Assembly: GCF_029278605.1 (NCBI RefSeq)
Contig: NZ_CP119574.1
Span: 248,001 to 312,000 of the forward strand
DNA: 64,000 bases
Direction of reading: 5' to 3'
Source: Cupriavidus sp. WKF15
GTDB lineage: Bacteria > Pseudomonadota > Gammaproteobacteria > Burkholderiales > Burkholderiaceae
Positions 26,806 to 36,271 of the stretch are shown piece after piece. Position 1 is the stretch's first letter. The number at the start of each line of letters is the position of its first letter. The position numbers were made by a program, and so were the translations under genes. A model generated the notes under the pieces. The model did no database searches. It was not told the DNA's origin and saw only the letters and a program-made list of their open reading frames with translations.

Positions 26806-27369
26806 GAAATCTCCAGTTCGTGTGGTTGTGGTGTGCCAACATCCGCCGATCTGCGGGACCGAGGCTCTGAAGAGGGAATCCCGAGCGCGGAGTAGCTGCT
26901 GCTCTTGAGGCGCCTTCAGGCGTCTCAGGCCATTCCGCTACCTATTGCGGACTATCGCCCCGTGGATTCTGCCCCGACACACCCTCAAGACGTTGCGTAG
27001 CAGTCATGGCAAATTTCCGTCATGGGGAGGAGAGTAAGTATAGACCTAAACAACGACTATATAAGTCGCGGTTTCAACGAAATATCGTTTGGAAGCCGTG
27101 AGCCCGACATGATTTGGTTGACGCCACGCGAGACCATCCCGCCCTGCATCGACGGTTGATTGCGCAATCGAAGTCAGTCACCACTGCACGGTGAAGAGAT
27201 GTCATCCGCTGCCGGAATCCGCCTGGGCCCACAGCCCACTATTTGTGGGCCATTTGCGAGACACTGCAGCGACTGGAGAAACCAACGGCGTGCGCACCCG
27301 GGAGCTTTGTAGGGTTGGGGTCGCCTGCCATTTCGCGCGTGTTGCGCAGGAGAATCGAGCGGGCGAACC
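26806..27369. other. 560-base upstream region of the aldehyde dehydrogenase
   Basis: No convincing gene. It contains a purine-rich GGGGAGGAGAG stretch, the palindrome CGACT-atata-AGTCG (27054-27068) and the motif described at 27076-27089. It probably includes a long leader or a distant promoter for the dehydrogenase. Confidence 0.45.
27076..27089. promoter_or_regulatory. AACGA-N4-TCGTT site
   Basis: AACGA and TCGTT form a perfect inverted repeat with four bases between them. It contains GAAATATCGT (27079-27088), repeated exactly at 27943-27952 just upstream of the Rrf2 start. The shared 10-mer is a candidate recognition element of that regulator. Confidence 0.4.
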
Positions 27370-27927
27370 TCAGCCGCTCTTGCGCGAAGTGGAGCGCTTG
27401 GGCGCAGGTCTTCCGCCCCGCCGATTGGCCGCTCGATCCGACAGCCATCTGACAACCTGCACACCGTAGCTGGCCGGCGTCTTATCATTGACGCGCTGAG
27501 AAAGGTCGGCCAGAGTATGCCGTTTCAGTTCCGCTCGCATAGCTTTCTCTGCAGCCTGCATGACGGCGTGAACCGAGCAAACGCCACGCGTCGCCCAGCC
27601 CGGCGCGTCATCATTGAAGACGGCACAGCGCCCGCGGATCTCGAGGCAGTCGAAGAGAGGCTTCTCGCCATCGATCGCTTCCACGACATCGAGGACGGTA
27701 ATGTGGTTGGCGGGCCGCGCGAGCCGGAATCCGCCCTTGATGCCCTCCGTAGCGACCACCAGCTCAGCCTTGGCCAACTTGGTGAACAGCTTGGCCAGGA
27801 AGTCATGGGGAACGCCCTGAAGCTCAGCCAGATCACGGACGCTCGCTTCTTCCACCGCTGCGTTCGAACGCGTCAGGTACAGCAGGCAGTGGAGGCTGTA
27901 TTCAACGCCTGTACTGATGTGCGACAT
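27370..27927 (-). CDS. Rrf2-family regulator with three cysteines
   Basis: 185-residue winged-helix regulator. The HTH region is EASVRDLAELQGVPHDFLAK (about 28-47), followed by the wing with EGIKGGFRLARP. The Rrf2 cysteine cluster is present: C in LFDCLEI, C in RGRCAVF and C in RGVCSVH, consistent with an Fe-S cluster or redox sensing as in NsrR/IscR relatives. The basic C-terminal tail is longer than usual. Likely autoregulated, given the motif 16 bases upstream of the ATG. Possible targets are the aldehyde dehydrogenase and, more speculatively, the operon at 53.6 kb. Confidence 0.88.
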   Translation of the reverse strand: MSHISTGVEYSLHCLLYLTRSNAAVEEASVRDLAELQGVPHDFLAKLFTKLAKAELVVATEGIKGGFRLARPANHITVLDVVEAIDGEKPLFDCLEIRGRCAVFNDDAPGWATRGVCSVHAVMQAAEKAMRAELKRHTLADLSQRVNDKTPASYGVQVVRWLSDRAANRRGGRPAPKRSTSRKSG

Positions 27928-27930
27928 GAT

Positions 27931-27957
27931 ATACTAAGACTTGAAATATCGTAGTTG
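27931..27957. promoter_or_regulatory. putative Rrf2 autoregulatory site
   Basis: ATACTAAG-N11-CGTAGTTG directly upstream of the Rrf2 ATG. Its spacing and half-sites resemble the two TAACTACG-N11-CGTAGTTA operators near 53.7 kb (one arm differs at one base, the other at two or three). It also contains GAAATATCGT, shared with 27079-27088. Confidence 0.4.
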
Positions 27958-28125
27958 CAATGCTATACAAGTTCCGCGGCAACCGCAAGGCAGAAGCTCA
28001 CCGCTTGTGCTGTTGATCTGTCACGACATCCGGGCCGACATACAGACCGATAACCGGCTTTGGATCGTCTGGCGTCGGGTACCTTCCCGGCTTGAGCACC
28101 AGGGCCTCCTGATACACTATCTAAC

Positions 28126-28609
28126 TCACTCGACAGCAGGCCCGCTGTCAGGGTTGTTGCGCGGACTCCATCCACCCCCGAGGCTGCGCACCAGCGACAC
28201 CGTCGCCGCGGCCCGCAAGCCGGCCACGGCGTTGGCATCGCGTTGCGATTGCAGCACCGTCCGGTCGGCATCGATCACGGTCAGCTAATCCACCGCGCCC
28301 GCGTCATAGTGGCTGCGCGAGATGCGCTGGGCACGCTTCGCCCCGGCCAGTGCCCCGTCCAGCGCCGTGGATTGCTGGCTGAGCCAGCGCACATCGGCCA
28401 AGCTGTCCTCGACTTCGCGAAACGCCACCAGCACGGTCTGCTGGTAGCGCGCCACGCTCTCCTCGCGCGCGGCACGCGCGCCGGCCAGGTTCGAACTGTT
28501 GCGACTGCCATCGAATACGGTTTGCGCGATCGTCGAACCCACCAGCGGTCCGAGCGCCCACGTGCGCGACGACCACTTGAACAGATTCGACAGGTGGCGC
28601 AACCCCGAC
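28126..28609 (-). pseudogene. NodT-type outer membrane factor, 3' fragment
   Basis: The C-terminal third of an RND outer membrane lipoprotein. It keeps FREVEDSLADVRWLSQQ and RISRSHYDAGAVD, then an in-frame TAG at 28285-28287 where the family has tyrosine, then LTVIDADRTVLQSQR and VRSLGGGW. No N-terminal part. A very similar fragment is at 55617-55914. The full-length relative next door (29053) is a different sequence, so this derives from another pump. Confidence 0.75.
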
Positions 28610-28790
28610 GTTGGCCAACTCGAGCCCTATCTGGGTCTGCTTCCGGAACTCGATCCAGCACACGTCTACGATGTGGCGATCATGACGGGGCTGGGGGGCT
28701 GGCGGCGTCAGTCTACGCGGCTTCCGGCGGGCTTCCCGTTGCGGTATTCGACTGGCGCGCCCGGAGGCCAGGTCGGAACCTGTTCCCGCT

Positions 28791-28835
28791 ACTCGCGGCA
28801 ATATCGATGTGGCCGTGGACGTCCTGACTTCGTGA
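28791..28835 (+). pseudogene. Ohr/OsmC 3' end fragment
   Basis: A short frame reading TRGNIDVAVDVLTS and a stop matches the C-terminal segment of Ohr proteins (TRGNIHVELNVA in the intact copy). Only about 15 codons are clear; some upstream similarity may exist. It is a relic of a third Ohr copy. Confidence 0.5.
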
Positions 28836-28857
28836 TCTGACTCGCTTGCAAAAGTAC

Positions 28858-28886
28858 CCCGTCGGCCATCACGAACCGCCGACGGG
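28858..28886. terminator. hairpin, possible terminator
   Basis: CCCGTCGGC (28858-28866) and GCCGACGGG (28878-28886) form a nine-pair perfect stem with an 11-base loop, between the Ohr relic and the 3' end of the RND operon. It may terminate the RND operon from the minus strand, although it is about 170 bases past the stop. Confidence 0.45.
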
Positions 28887-29052
28887 ATGCTTCGGGCGCT
28901 GGGATGCAACGTATTGACCTGTATGAGCAGAGGCCAGCGACATGCGCCGAACGGAAGATTGTCCGCCGCGACCAATCGTCAGACTCCTCGCTACATTCAA
29001 GTTTCGGACCCCGCGCCGTGAACAGTGAACGGTGACCGCTGGACCACCGCGT

Positions 29053-30468
29053 CTAGTGGAGATCTTGTTCAACCTCCCAACCACCGCCCGCAGCAACGAA
29101 GATTCGCACGAGGTTCGTCCGCAGGCTCGCATCCGATGCGGCCTGCTGCGATTCCGCGTCGAGCAGGTCACGTTCGGCTACCAGCACGTCCAGCAGGCCG
29201 ACATAGCCGAAACGGTACTGTGTTCGCGCCAGTTCGGCTGCGCGCCGGTTCTGCGCCACGCCTGCGGCGAGCGACGTATTGCGCGCCTGCTCGTTCAGGT
29301 AGGCCGACATCGCACTTTCCATATCCTCCAGTGCGTCGAGCACGGTCTGCTGGTAGGCCAGGAACGCTTGCGTCTGGCGCGCGTCGGCCGCATCGATCTG
29401 CGACCGGATGCGCCCGAAGTTCAGTACCGGCTGCACCAGCCCGACTCCGATCCCCCAGGGTGTCGACGAGAACGGCGTCGCATTCTGTACGCCGAATAAA
29501 GCGGTCAGCGAAATGTTCGGGAACAGTTCCGCGACCGCCGCCTTGCGTGCGGAGATCGACGCGGCGAAGCGGCGTTCCGCTACGCGTACATCCGGTCGCG
29601 TGGCGATCACGGCGGCCGGCGCCGAGACGACGATGCGCCCGTCGAGTGACGGCTGTGGCGCGGCCGCGACTTCCTGCAAGGTGCCCGGCGGCCTGCCGAG
29701 CAGCGTCGATAGCCGGTTGGCCGCCGCGTCCCGCGCTGCGCGCAGCGTCGGCACGCGCGCCTCGGTCGTGGAGGTCTGCGCCGCCGCGCGCTGGACGTCG
29801 AAGTTGCTCACCAGCGCGCCGCGTTGCTGGGCTTCGACCAGTTTCAGCGTCCTGCGCTGGGTCTCCAGGTTGCTGGTCGTCAGCGCAATTTGCCGGTCCA
29901 GGTTGCGCAATTCGAAGTAAGTGCGCGCCACCTCCGCCAGCAACGCAACACGCACGGCCTGCTCACTGGCCTCGGTGGACTGGAGGATCGCCGTCGCCTG
30001 TGCCGTGCGGGCCTGGTTGCGGCCGAACAGGTCCAGTTCCCACGCCGCCGACAGCTCCACCTGGTTCACGGTGACCGCCTTGTCATTGGTCAGCAGGCCG
30101 CGATTGCCGCGCTCGCTGCTCGCTACGGCGTTCACCTCCGGCGCCAGCGCCGATTGCGCCTGCAGCCGCGCTGCGCGCGCCTCTTCGACCCGTGCCCGCG
30201 CAATGCCAAGCGACTTGTTGCCGGCAATCGCCTCACGGACCAGCGCCTCCAGCGCGGGGTCGTGGAAATGCGACCACCATTGCTGGTCGACCTTCGCATC
30301 GTCGTGGCTCTCGATCAGGTCGGCGTTAGCCTGCGCGGGCGCGAGCGTCTGCCAGCGCGGCGCGACGTCGACACCGGAGCTTTGCGGCCCCACCGGAGTC
30401 GTGCAACCCGCTACGACAGCCGCAGCGGCAGCAAGGACAGAGGCAGCCCATCGTTCAAGCTTCAGCAT
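29053..30468 (-). CDS. RND efflux outer membrane lipoprotein (NodT/OprM family)
   Basis: 471-residue TolC-like channel forming the outer membrane exit of a tripartite pump. A lipoprotein signal with VAGC lipobox (Cys near residue 22) is followed by two OEP domains (about 60-250 and 270-460) with coiled-coil segments and Ala/Gln-rich helices. It overlaps the permease gene by 14 bases, so it is the last gene of the MFP-RND-OMF operon. Substrate range unknown; close in layout to MexEF-OprN, BpeEF-OprC and OqxAB-type systems. Confidence 0.92.
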   Translation of the reverse strand: MLKLERWAASVLAAAAAVVAGCTTPVGPQSSGVDVAPRWQTLAPAQANADLIESHDDAKVDQQWWSHFHDPALEALVREAIAGNKSLGIARARVEEARAARLQAQSALAPEVNAVASSERGNRGLLTNDKAVTVNQVELSAAWELDLFGRNQARTAQATAILQSTEASEQAVRVALLAEVARTYFELRNLDRQIALTTSNLETQRRTLKLVEAQQRGALVSNFDVQRAAAQTSTTEARVPTLRAARDAAANRLSTLLGRPPGTLQEVAAAPQPSLDGRIVVSAPAAVIATRPDVRVAERRFAASISARKAAVAELFPNISLTALFGVQNATPFSSTPWGIGVGLVQPVLNFGRIRSQIDAADARQTQAFLAYQQTVLDALEDMESAMSAYLNEQARNTSLAAGVAQNRRAAELARTQYRFGYVGLLDVLVAERDLLDAESQQAASDASLRTNLVRIFVAAGGGWEVEQDLH

Positions 30469-33400
30469 GCTGCTGCACCCTTTCCTTCCGCGTGATGCGC
30501 TTTTCCAGTTTACGGATCAGGACATAGAAGACCGGCGTCAGGAACAGGCCAAAGAACGTGACGCCGATCATGCCGAAGAAAACGGCCACGCCCATCGCGT
30601 GGCGCATCTCGGCGCCGGCACCGTGCGACAGCACCAGAGGGAGTACCCCCATGATGAAGGCAATCGACGTCATCAGGATCGGCCGCAGGCGCAGGTGTGC
30701 GGCCTCGATGGCTGCCGCAAGCGTGGCCTTGCCCTGTATTTCCAGTTCCCGGGCGAACTCGCATATCAGGATCGCGTTCTTGCACGCCAGTCCTATCAGC
30801 ACAAAGAACCCTATCTGCGTGAAGAGGTTGTTCTCCCCGCCGGTCAACCAGACCCCCGCGATGGCCGAGAAGAGGCACATCGGCACGATCAGGATGATGG
30901 CCAGCGGCACGAACGGGCTTTCGTACTGCGCGGTCAGCACAAGGAACACCAACAGAATGCAGATCGGGAACACGATCAGCGCGGTGTTGCCCGCCAGGAT
31001 CTGCTGGTAGGCCAGCTCGGTCCATTCGAAGGCCATGTCGCCGGGCAGCGTGTCATTCAGGATGCGCGTGATCGCCGCCTGCGCCTGTCCGGTGGAGTAG
31101 CCGGGCGCCGCGCGCCCATTGATGTCGGCGGAGCGGTAGGCGTTGTAGCGCGAGGCGCTGTCAGGGCCGCTGGTGTCGCTGAGCGTCACCACGGCTCCCA
31201 GCGGCACCATCCTGCCTTCGACGTTGCGCACCTTCAGACCGAGGATGTCATCGCGCTTCGAGCGGAAGTCCTTGTCGCCCTGCGCGATCACCTGGTACGT
31301 GCGGCCGAACTTGTTGAAGTCGTTCACGTAGAGCGAGCCAAGGTAGATCTGCATGGTCTTGAACACATCATCCACATCCACACCGAGCTGCGCAGCGCGG
31401 GTACGGTCCACGTCTGCATAGATCTGCGGCGTGGAGACGTTGTAGTTGGTGTACACCCCCGCCAGCTCGGGCGCCTTGCGTGCCTTCTCCAGCACGGTGT
31501 TAACTACCTTGCTGAGCGCCTGGTAGCCGGCGTCGCCACGGTCCTCGATCTGCAGCTTGAAGCCTCCGGTGTTGCCGAGCCCTTGCACGGGCGGCGGCGG
31601 GAACACGGCGATGAAAGCATCGCGGATCGACGCGAACTGCTTCTGCAGGCTGGCGGCCATCGCCGGTCCTGTCGTTCCCTGCTTGTGCAGCTCCTCAAAC
31701 GACTGTTCCCCGACAAACACCACGGCGGAGGACGGGCTGTTGATGAACCCGTTGATCGACAATCCCGGCAACTGCACGGCGGTGCGAACACCAGGCGCCT
31801 TCAACGCCACGTCGCCCATCTGCCGGACCACGGCTTCGGTGCGGTCCAGCGTCGCCCCTTCCGGCAAGCGAACCAGGTTGACCAGATAGCCCTTGTCCTG
31901 GATTGGCACGAAGCCGGCGGGCACCCGGACGAAGCCAAGTACCGTGGCCGCCAGCAGCAACGCGTAGAAGACCATGGACCCGCGCTTGTGCTGAAGCGCT
32001 CGCTTCACGCCACCGCCATAGGACTCCCCTCCCCGGCTGAAGACGCGGTTAAAGCGGCTGAAGAAGCCACCGAGCCAGCGGTCCATCAGGCGCGTCAGAC
32101 GGTCCTTGGGCGCATCGTGCGAGCGCAGCAGCAAGGCGGACAATGCCGGCGACAGTGTCAGCGAGTTGAACGCCGAGATCACGGTTGAGATCGCGATTGT
32201 CAGCGCGAACTGGCGATAGAACTGACCGGTAAGGCCGCTGATGAACGCGATGGGCACGAAGACCGCGCAAAGCACCAGTGCGATGGCGATGATCGGCCCC
32301 GTCACCTCCTGCATCGCCTTGATGGTGGCTTCGCGCGGCCGCAGGCCCGTGGCGATGTTCCGCTCGACGTTCTCGACCACCACGATCGCGTCATCCACGA
32401 CGATGCCGATCGCCAAGACCAGCCCGAACAGCGACAACGCATTGATCGAGAAGCCAAACCCGAGCATCACCGCGAATGTGCCCACCACGGATACGGGCAC
32501 AGCGAGCAGCGGAATGATGGCCGCGCGCCAGGTCTGCAGAAAGACGATCACCACCAGGACCACCAGCGCGATGGCTTCGAGCAGCGTATGGATGACTGCC
32601 TTGATCGAATCGCGCACGAACGTGGTCGGGTCGTAGGCAATGCGGTACTCCAGGCCATCGGGGAAGCGCTTGTTGAGTTCGGCCATCTTGGCGCGGACAT
32701 TGTTCGAGATGTCGATGGCGTTCGCGCCCGGCGTCTGGAAGATCACCATTGCCAGCGCCTGCTTGTTCTCGAGCAACGCGCGCAGCGCGTACTCGCTGGC
32801 GCCCATTTCCACCCGGGCCACGTCCTTCAGGTAGGTGACCACGCCCGCCTCGCGCTTGACGATGATGTTCTCGAACTGGTCCACGTCGGCCAGGCGGCCC
32901 TGCACGTTCACGGGCAACTGGATCTCGACGTTGTCCTTGTACGGCGGCCCGCCCACCACGCCCGCCGCAACCTGAATGTTCTGCTTGCGAATCGCGGCCA
33001 CGACCTCGTCGGGATTCATGTTGCGCTCGGCAATCTTTTGCGGATTGAGCCAGACGCGCATGGCATAGTTGCCCGAACCGTACAGCTTGATTTGTCCGAT
33101 GCCTGGAATCTTCGCCAGTTCGTCCTTGACGTTCAGCAGGGCGTAGTTGCGGAGATAAAGATTGTCATAGCGGTCCGACGGCGAAATGAGGTGCACGACC
33201 ATCGTCAGGTCCGGCGAACTCTTGACCGTGCTGACGCCGAGCTGACGCGTCACCTCTGGCAGGCGCGGGAGCGCTTCGTTGACGCGGTTCTGCACCAGTT
33301 GCGTGGCGAGGTCCGGGTTCGTGCCCAGCTTGAACGTTACGGTCAGTGTCAGCACGCCATCGCTGGCCGCCTGCGAGGACATGTACAGCATGTTCTCAAC

Positions 33401-33619
33401 GCCGTTAATTTGCTCCTCAAGCGGCGTAGCCACGGTTTCGGCGATGACCTTGGGGTTGGCGCCGGGGAACTGCGCGCGCACGACCACCGACGGCGGCACG
33501 ACTTCCGGATACTCGGAAATCGGCAGCTTCGGAATGGCCAGCACACCGGCAAGGAAGATAAGGATCGAGATGACCGCCGCGAAGTTGGGGCGGTCGACAA
33601 AGAACTTGGACAGATTCAT
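30455..33619 (-). CDS. RND multidrug efflux permease (HAE1 family)
   Basis: 1054-residue proton-driven inner membrane transporter, 12 membrane helices and two large periplasmic loops. It begins MNLSKFFVDRPNFAAVISIL. The TM4 motif GIVVDDAIVVVENVERN near 405 carries the proton-relay aspartates. Sequence style is closest to the MexF/BpeF/OqxB branch of HAE1 transporters, which export antibiotics and aromatic compounds. The adaptor gene ends five bases upstream and the outer membrane gene overlaps its end, giving a complete tripartite operon. Confidence 0.94.
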   Translation of the reverse strand: MNLSKFFVDRPNFAAVISILIFLAGVLAIPKLPISEYPEVVPPSVVVRAQFPGANPKVIAETVATPLEEQINGVENMLYMSSQAASDGVLTLTVTFKLGTNPDLATQLVQNRVNEALPRLPEVTRQLGVSTVKSSPDLTMVVHLISPSDRYDNLYLRNYALLNVKDELAKIPGIGQIKLYGSGNYAMRVWLNPQKIAERNMNPDEVVAAIRKQNIQVAAGVVGGPPYKDNVEIQLPVNVQGRLADVDQFENIIVKREAGVVTYLKDVARVEMGASEYALRALLENKQALAMVIFQTPGANAIDISNNVRAKMAELNKRFPDGLEYRIAYDPTTFVRDSIKAVIHTLLEAIALVVLVVIVFLQTWRAAIIPLLAVPVSVVGTFAVMLGFGFSINALSLFGLVLAIGIVVDDAIVVVENVERNIATGLRPREATIKAMQEVTGPIIAIALVLCAVFVPIAFISGLTGQFYRQFALTIAISTVISAFNSLTLSPALSALLLRSHDAPKDRLTRLMDRWLGGFFSRFNRVFSRGGESYGGGVKRALQHKRGSMVFYALLLAATVLGFVRVPAGFVPIQDKGYLVNLVRLPEGATLDRTEAVVRQMGDVALKAPGVRTAVQLPGLSINGFINSPSSAVVFVGEQSFEELHKQGTTGPAMAASLQKQFASIRDAFIAVFPPPPVQGLGNTGGFKLQIEDRGDAGYQALSKVVNTVLEKARKAPELAGVYTNYNVSTPQIYADVDRTRAAQLGVDVDDVFKTMQIYLGSLYVNDFNKFGRTYQVIAQGDKDFRSKRDDILGLKVRNVEGRMVPLGAVVTLSDTSGPDSASRYNAYRSADINGRAAPGYSTGQAQAAITRILNDTLPGDMAFEWTELAYQQILAGNTALIVFPICILLVFLVLTAQYESPFVPLAIILIVPMCLFSAIAGVWLTGGENNLFTQIGFFVLIGLACKNAILICEFARELEIQGKATLAAAIEAAHLRLRPILMTSIAFIMGVLPLVLSHGAGAEMRHAMGVAVFFGMIGVTFFGLFLTPVFYVLIRKLEKRITRKERVQQHAEA

Positions 33620-33623
33620 GCGA

Positions 33624-34835
33624 CTACTCCGCCCCGCGTGCTGCCGTCGTGGCGGCGGTCTTCACATCATCTTCAGCCAGTTCCTTCGGCGTGACCACCG
33701 CCTCGGGCTTCACGAACTGCAGCCCGCGCGCAATCACACGCTCGCCGGGCTTGAGGCCGCTCGCGACCACATGCCTGCCATCGAGCCCGGCCCCGAGATA
33801 GACTGCGCGATAAGCCACCTTGTTGTCCTGGCCCACCACGTACACGAACTTCTTGCTCTGGTCGCTGCCAACGGCCACATCCGGCACCACCAGCGCGGAC
33901 GTGTCGCCACTACCAGCCAGCCCGATCGAGACGAACATGCCGGGGACGAGCGCCCCGTCGCGGTTCTCGAACTTCGCCCGCGCGCGGATCGTCCCGCTGC
34001 GGGTGTCGATCTTGTTGTCGAACGTGTAGATCACACCTGGGTAGATGCGCTCCGTGTCGCCCTGCACACGCATTTCCACCGGGATGTGCTGCTCCTTTTT
34101 TTGGGTCTCGGCATAACGGTGAATCGACTGGACATAGGCCTGTTCGTCAACATCGAAGTCGGCATAGATGCCGTCGTTCGACACGATGCGGGTCAGCACG
34201 GGCGCATTCGCGCCGGGCTGGACCAGGTTGCCGACGGTGACTTCCGCCCGGCTGATGCGGCCGGCGATCGGCGCCTTGACGTAGGCATAGTCGAGATTGA
34301 TCTCGGCCTGGCGCAACGCGGCTTCGGCCGCCAGCACGGCCGCCTTGGCCATGCGGTCTTCGTTGGTGCGCTGGTCGTGCAGGCTCAGCGGGATCGCGTC
34401 GGCGTCGATCAGGCCCTTGGCGCGCTCACGCTCGGCGGCCGCGAACTCGGCGCGCGCACGGGCCGACGCCAGGTCGGCGCGGGCACGGGCCACAGCTGCG
34501 CCATAGGGACGCGGATCGATCACGAACATCACATCGCCCGCCTTCACCGTTTGCCCGTCGCGCACACGGACTTCCACGATCTTGCCGCCCACTTCAGGCC
34601 GAACCAGCGCCTCGTCCACCGCATTGAGGCGACCGGAGAAGTTGGCCCAGACGCGTATGTTCTCAGGCGCCAGTGTCTTCACGAAGACCTCGGGCGCGGC
34701 GGCCGCCGGGGCTGTTGCCGCGCCCGAGGTCTTCAATGCCATCGTTGCGACCAGCGTGCCGGCCGTCACGACCAGTACCCCACCTGCCAATAGCCATCGC
34801 CGCCTGCCGGCCCGGCCGTTCTGTCTGTCTGCCAT
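33624..34835 (-). CDS. RND periplasmic adaptor (membrane fusion protein)
   Basis: 403-residue adaptor linking the permease to the outer membrane channel. An N-terminal membrane anchor (residues about 14-34) is followed by a lipoyl-like half motif (VRPEVGGKIVEVRVRDGQ near 80), an alpha-helical hairpin (about 110-180), the second lipoyl half (YVKAPIAGRISRAEVTVGN) and beta-barrel and membrane-proximal domains. No lipobox cysteine, so it is membrane-anchored by the helix. Second gene after the MFS transporter, 84 bases downstream of it. Confidence 0.92.
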   Translation of the reverse strand: MADRQNGRAGRRRWLLAGGVLVVTAGTLVATMALKTSGAATAPAAAAPEVFVKTLAPENIRVWANFSGRLNAVDEALVRPEVGGKIVEVRVRDGQTVKAGDVMFVIDPRPYGAAVARARADLASARARAEFAAAERERAKGLIDADAIPLSLHDQRTNEDRMAKAAVLAAEAALRQAEINLDYAYVKAPIAGRISRAEVTVGNLVQPGANAPVLTRIVSNDGIYADFDVDEQAYVQSIHRYAETQKKEQHIPVEMRVQGDTERIYPGVIYTFDNKIDTRSGTIRARAKFENRDGALVPGMFVSIGLAGSGDTSALVVPDVAVGSDQSKKFVYVVGQDNKVAYRAVYLGAGLDGRHVVASGLKPGERVIARGLQFVKPEAVVTPKELAEDDVKTAATTAARGAE

Positions 34836-34919
34836 GCTCTGCTGCCCAATCCGTCCATTAGTTCATCGGCGATTCGTCCGACAGTGCGCCGCGCGCCTGC
34901 CGGTGTTCCCTGCTCGGCT

Positions 34920-36113
34920 TCAGTTCGCCGAACCGGGTGTGGCGGCGACCACGCCGGCCGGTCCCGCTTCCGGGCGGGCGATCCGCTGTCGTGCCCATTC
35001 GGCGACAAACAACGCTACCGCCAGAAAGCCCGCACCCACGAGGCCAAGGGCATGACGGTCGAACCAGGCGATAGCCGCGCCGCCGATGACGCCTGACATC
35101 GATACGCCGACGTAGATCGCCGCCGAATTCAGCCCCAACAGCAGCGGCGAGGCAGCCGGCGTGATACTGATGAGCCGGTGCTGCTGCGGGACCAGCACGC
35201 CCCAGCCGCACACGCCCCAGACGATCAGAGCTGGGACCGCGGTCACCAGCGATGCCGACGTCAGCGGCAACAGGGCGAAGTCGATGACCAGTACGGCAAT
35301 GGCGGCGTTGATGATGCGGCGGCTGCCGTAGCGATCGGTCAGGCGGCCGGCGGCGAAATTGCCGGCGGTCGCCGCCACGCCCCACAGCAGCAGCAAGGCC
35401 GCCAGCACGCGCGGGTCTCCGCCGGTGGCGCGGTCGAAGCTCAGGCCGATGTAGGTGTAGACGAGGAAGAGGCCCGCATAGATCATCCAGGTGGTCAGCA
35501 GAGTCAGCAGCACGCGAGTATCCGCCAGCGGTGCAAGGCGGCGCGACAGGCTGATGGCCGGCGGCGTCGGGATCTCCGGCAAGCGCCACGCTACGCCCAG
35601 TCCGGCCAGCGTGCCGACGGCGGCCACGAACCACATCGTCGCGCGCCAGTCCAGCGCGCCGCCGATGAAGGTGCCCAGCGGCGCGCCCAGCGCCGTTGCA
35701 CTGGACAGACCGCCGATCACGATGGCGAGCGCGCGCCCACGCTGCTCGGGCGGCACCAACGACGCGCCAGTTGCCGTCGCGGTCGGGCTGAACATGGCCG
35801 CGCCCAGGCCCGCAATGAGTCGGCTGGCCAGCACGAGTTCGATGTTCGGCGCCACAGCGGTCACCACGTTGCCCACCACGAACACGGCGAGACCCGTGAG
35901 CAGCAACTGCTTGCGCGGCCAATGCGCTGCCGCTGCAGCGATGATGGGCGACAGCAGCGCATAGCTGATCGCATACAGCGTCACCATCTGGCCGGCCAGC
36001 ACCACCGATACGCCAAGCGAGGCCGAGACCTGCGAAAGCACGCCGGCAACCACGAAGCTGTCCGTGCCAATCGCGAACATGCCGCTGGCCAGAACGATAA
36101 GACGTTTATCCAT
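34920..36113 (-). CDS. MFS transporter (arabinose efflux/DHA1 type)
   Basis: 397-residue, 12-helix permease starting MDKRLIVLASGMFAIGTDSF, with motif ATGASLVPPEQRGRALAIV near 125 typical of the DHA1 sugar/drug efflux group (AraJ, YdhP). ATG 36113 follows GCGGAGGACATTCAC; longer in-frame starts enter the operator region. It is first in a likely operon with the RND pump and is divergent from an HxlR regulator, which probably represses it. Confidence 0.88.
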   Translation of the reverse strand: MDKRLIVLASGMFAIGTDSFVVAGVLSQVSASLGVSVVLAGQMVTLYAISYALLSPIIAAAAAHWPRKQLLLTGLAVFVVGNVVTAVAPNIELVLASRLIAGLGAAMFSPTATATGASLVPPEQRGRALAIVIGGLSSATALGAPLGTFIGGALDWRATMWFVAAVGTLAGLGVAWRLPEIPTPPAISLSRRLAPLADTRVLLTLLTTWMIYAGLFLVYTYIGLSFDRATGGDPRVLAALLLLWGVAATAGNFAAGRLTDRYGSRRIINAAIAVLVIDFALLPLTSASLVTAVPALIVWGVCGWGVLVPQQHRLISITPAASPLLLGLNSAAIYVGVSMSGVIGGAAIAWFDRHALGLVGAGFLAVALFVAEWARQRIARPEAGPAGVVAATPGSAN

Positions 36114-36188
36114 GTGAATGTCCTCCGCGGCACATCGAGCCGCCCGTTGGGGGAATCGCCACGGGCCGCAGCCCACAAAAGTTTCTTG

Positions 36189-36229
36189 ATGCAACTTACA
36201 ATAGCGCATTAGGTTGCTTCATGCAACTT
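36189..36229. promoter_or_regulatory. repeated ATGCAACTT sites, putative HxlR operator
   Basis: ATGCAACTT occurs at 36189-36197 and again at 36221-36229, 32 bases apart. The second is part of an inverted repeat GTTGC-TTCAT-GCAAC (36213-36227). They lie in the 158-base gap between the divergent MFS and HxlR genes. I infer binding by the HxlR protein. Confidence 0.55.
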
Positions 36230-36271
36230 TTTCATCTAGGATGAGCGTTATGTACCGCAGGACGTTCGCTT

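Noticed and set aside
27239..27448. 69-codon minus-strand frame in the Rrf2 3' region
   Set aside because: Overlaps the 3' end of the Rrf2 gene in another frame, matches no family and has no clear start site.
29921..32188. 755-codon plus-strand frame
   Set aside because: It lies antisense to the RND permease and outer membrane genes; its composition (His/Arg/Gly-rich) is typical of GC-rich shadow frames, and the minus-strand proteins have full family motifs.
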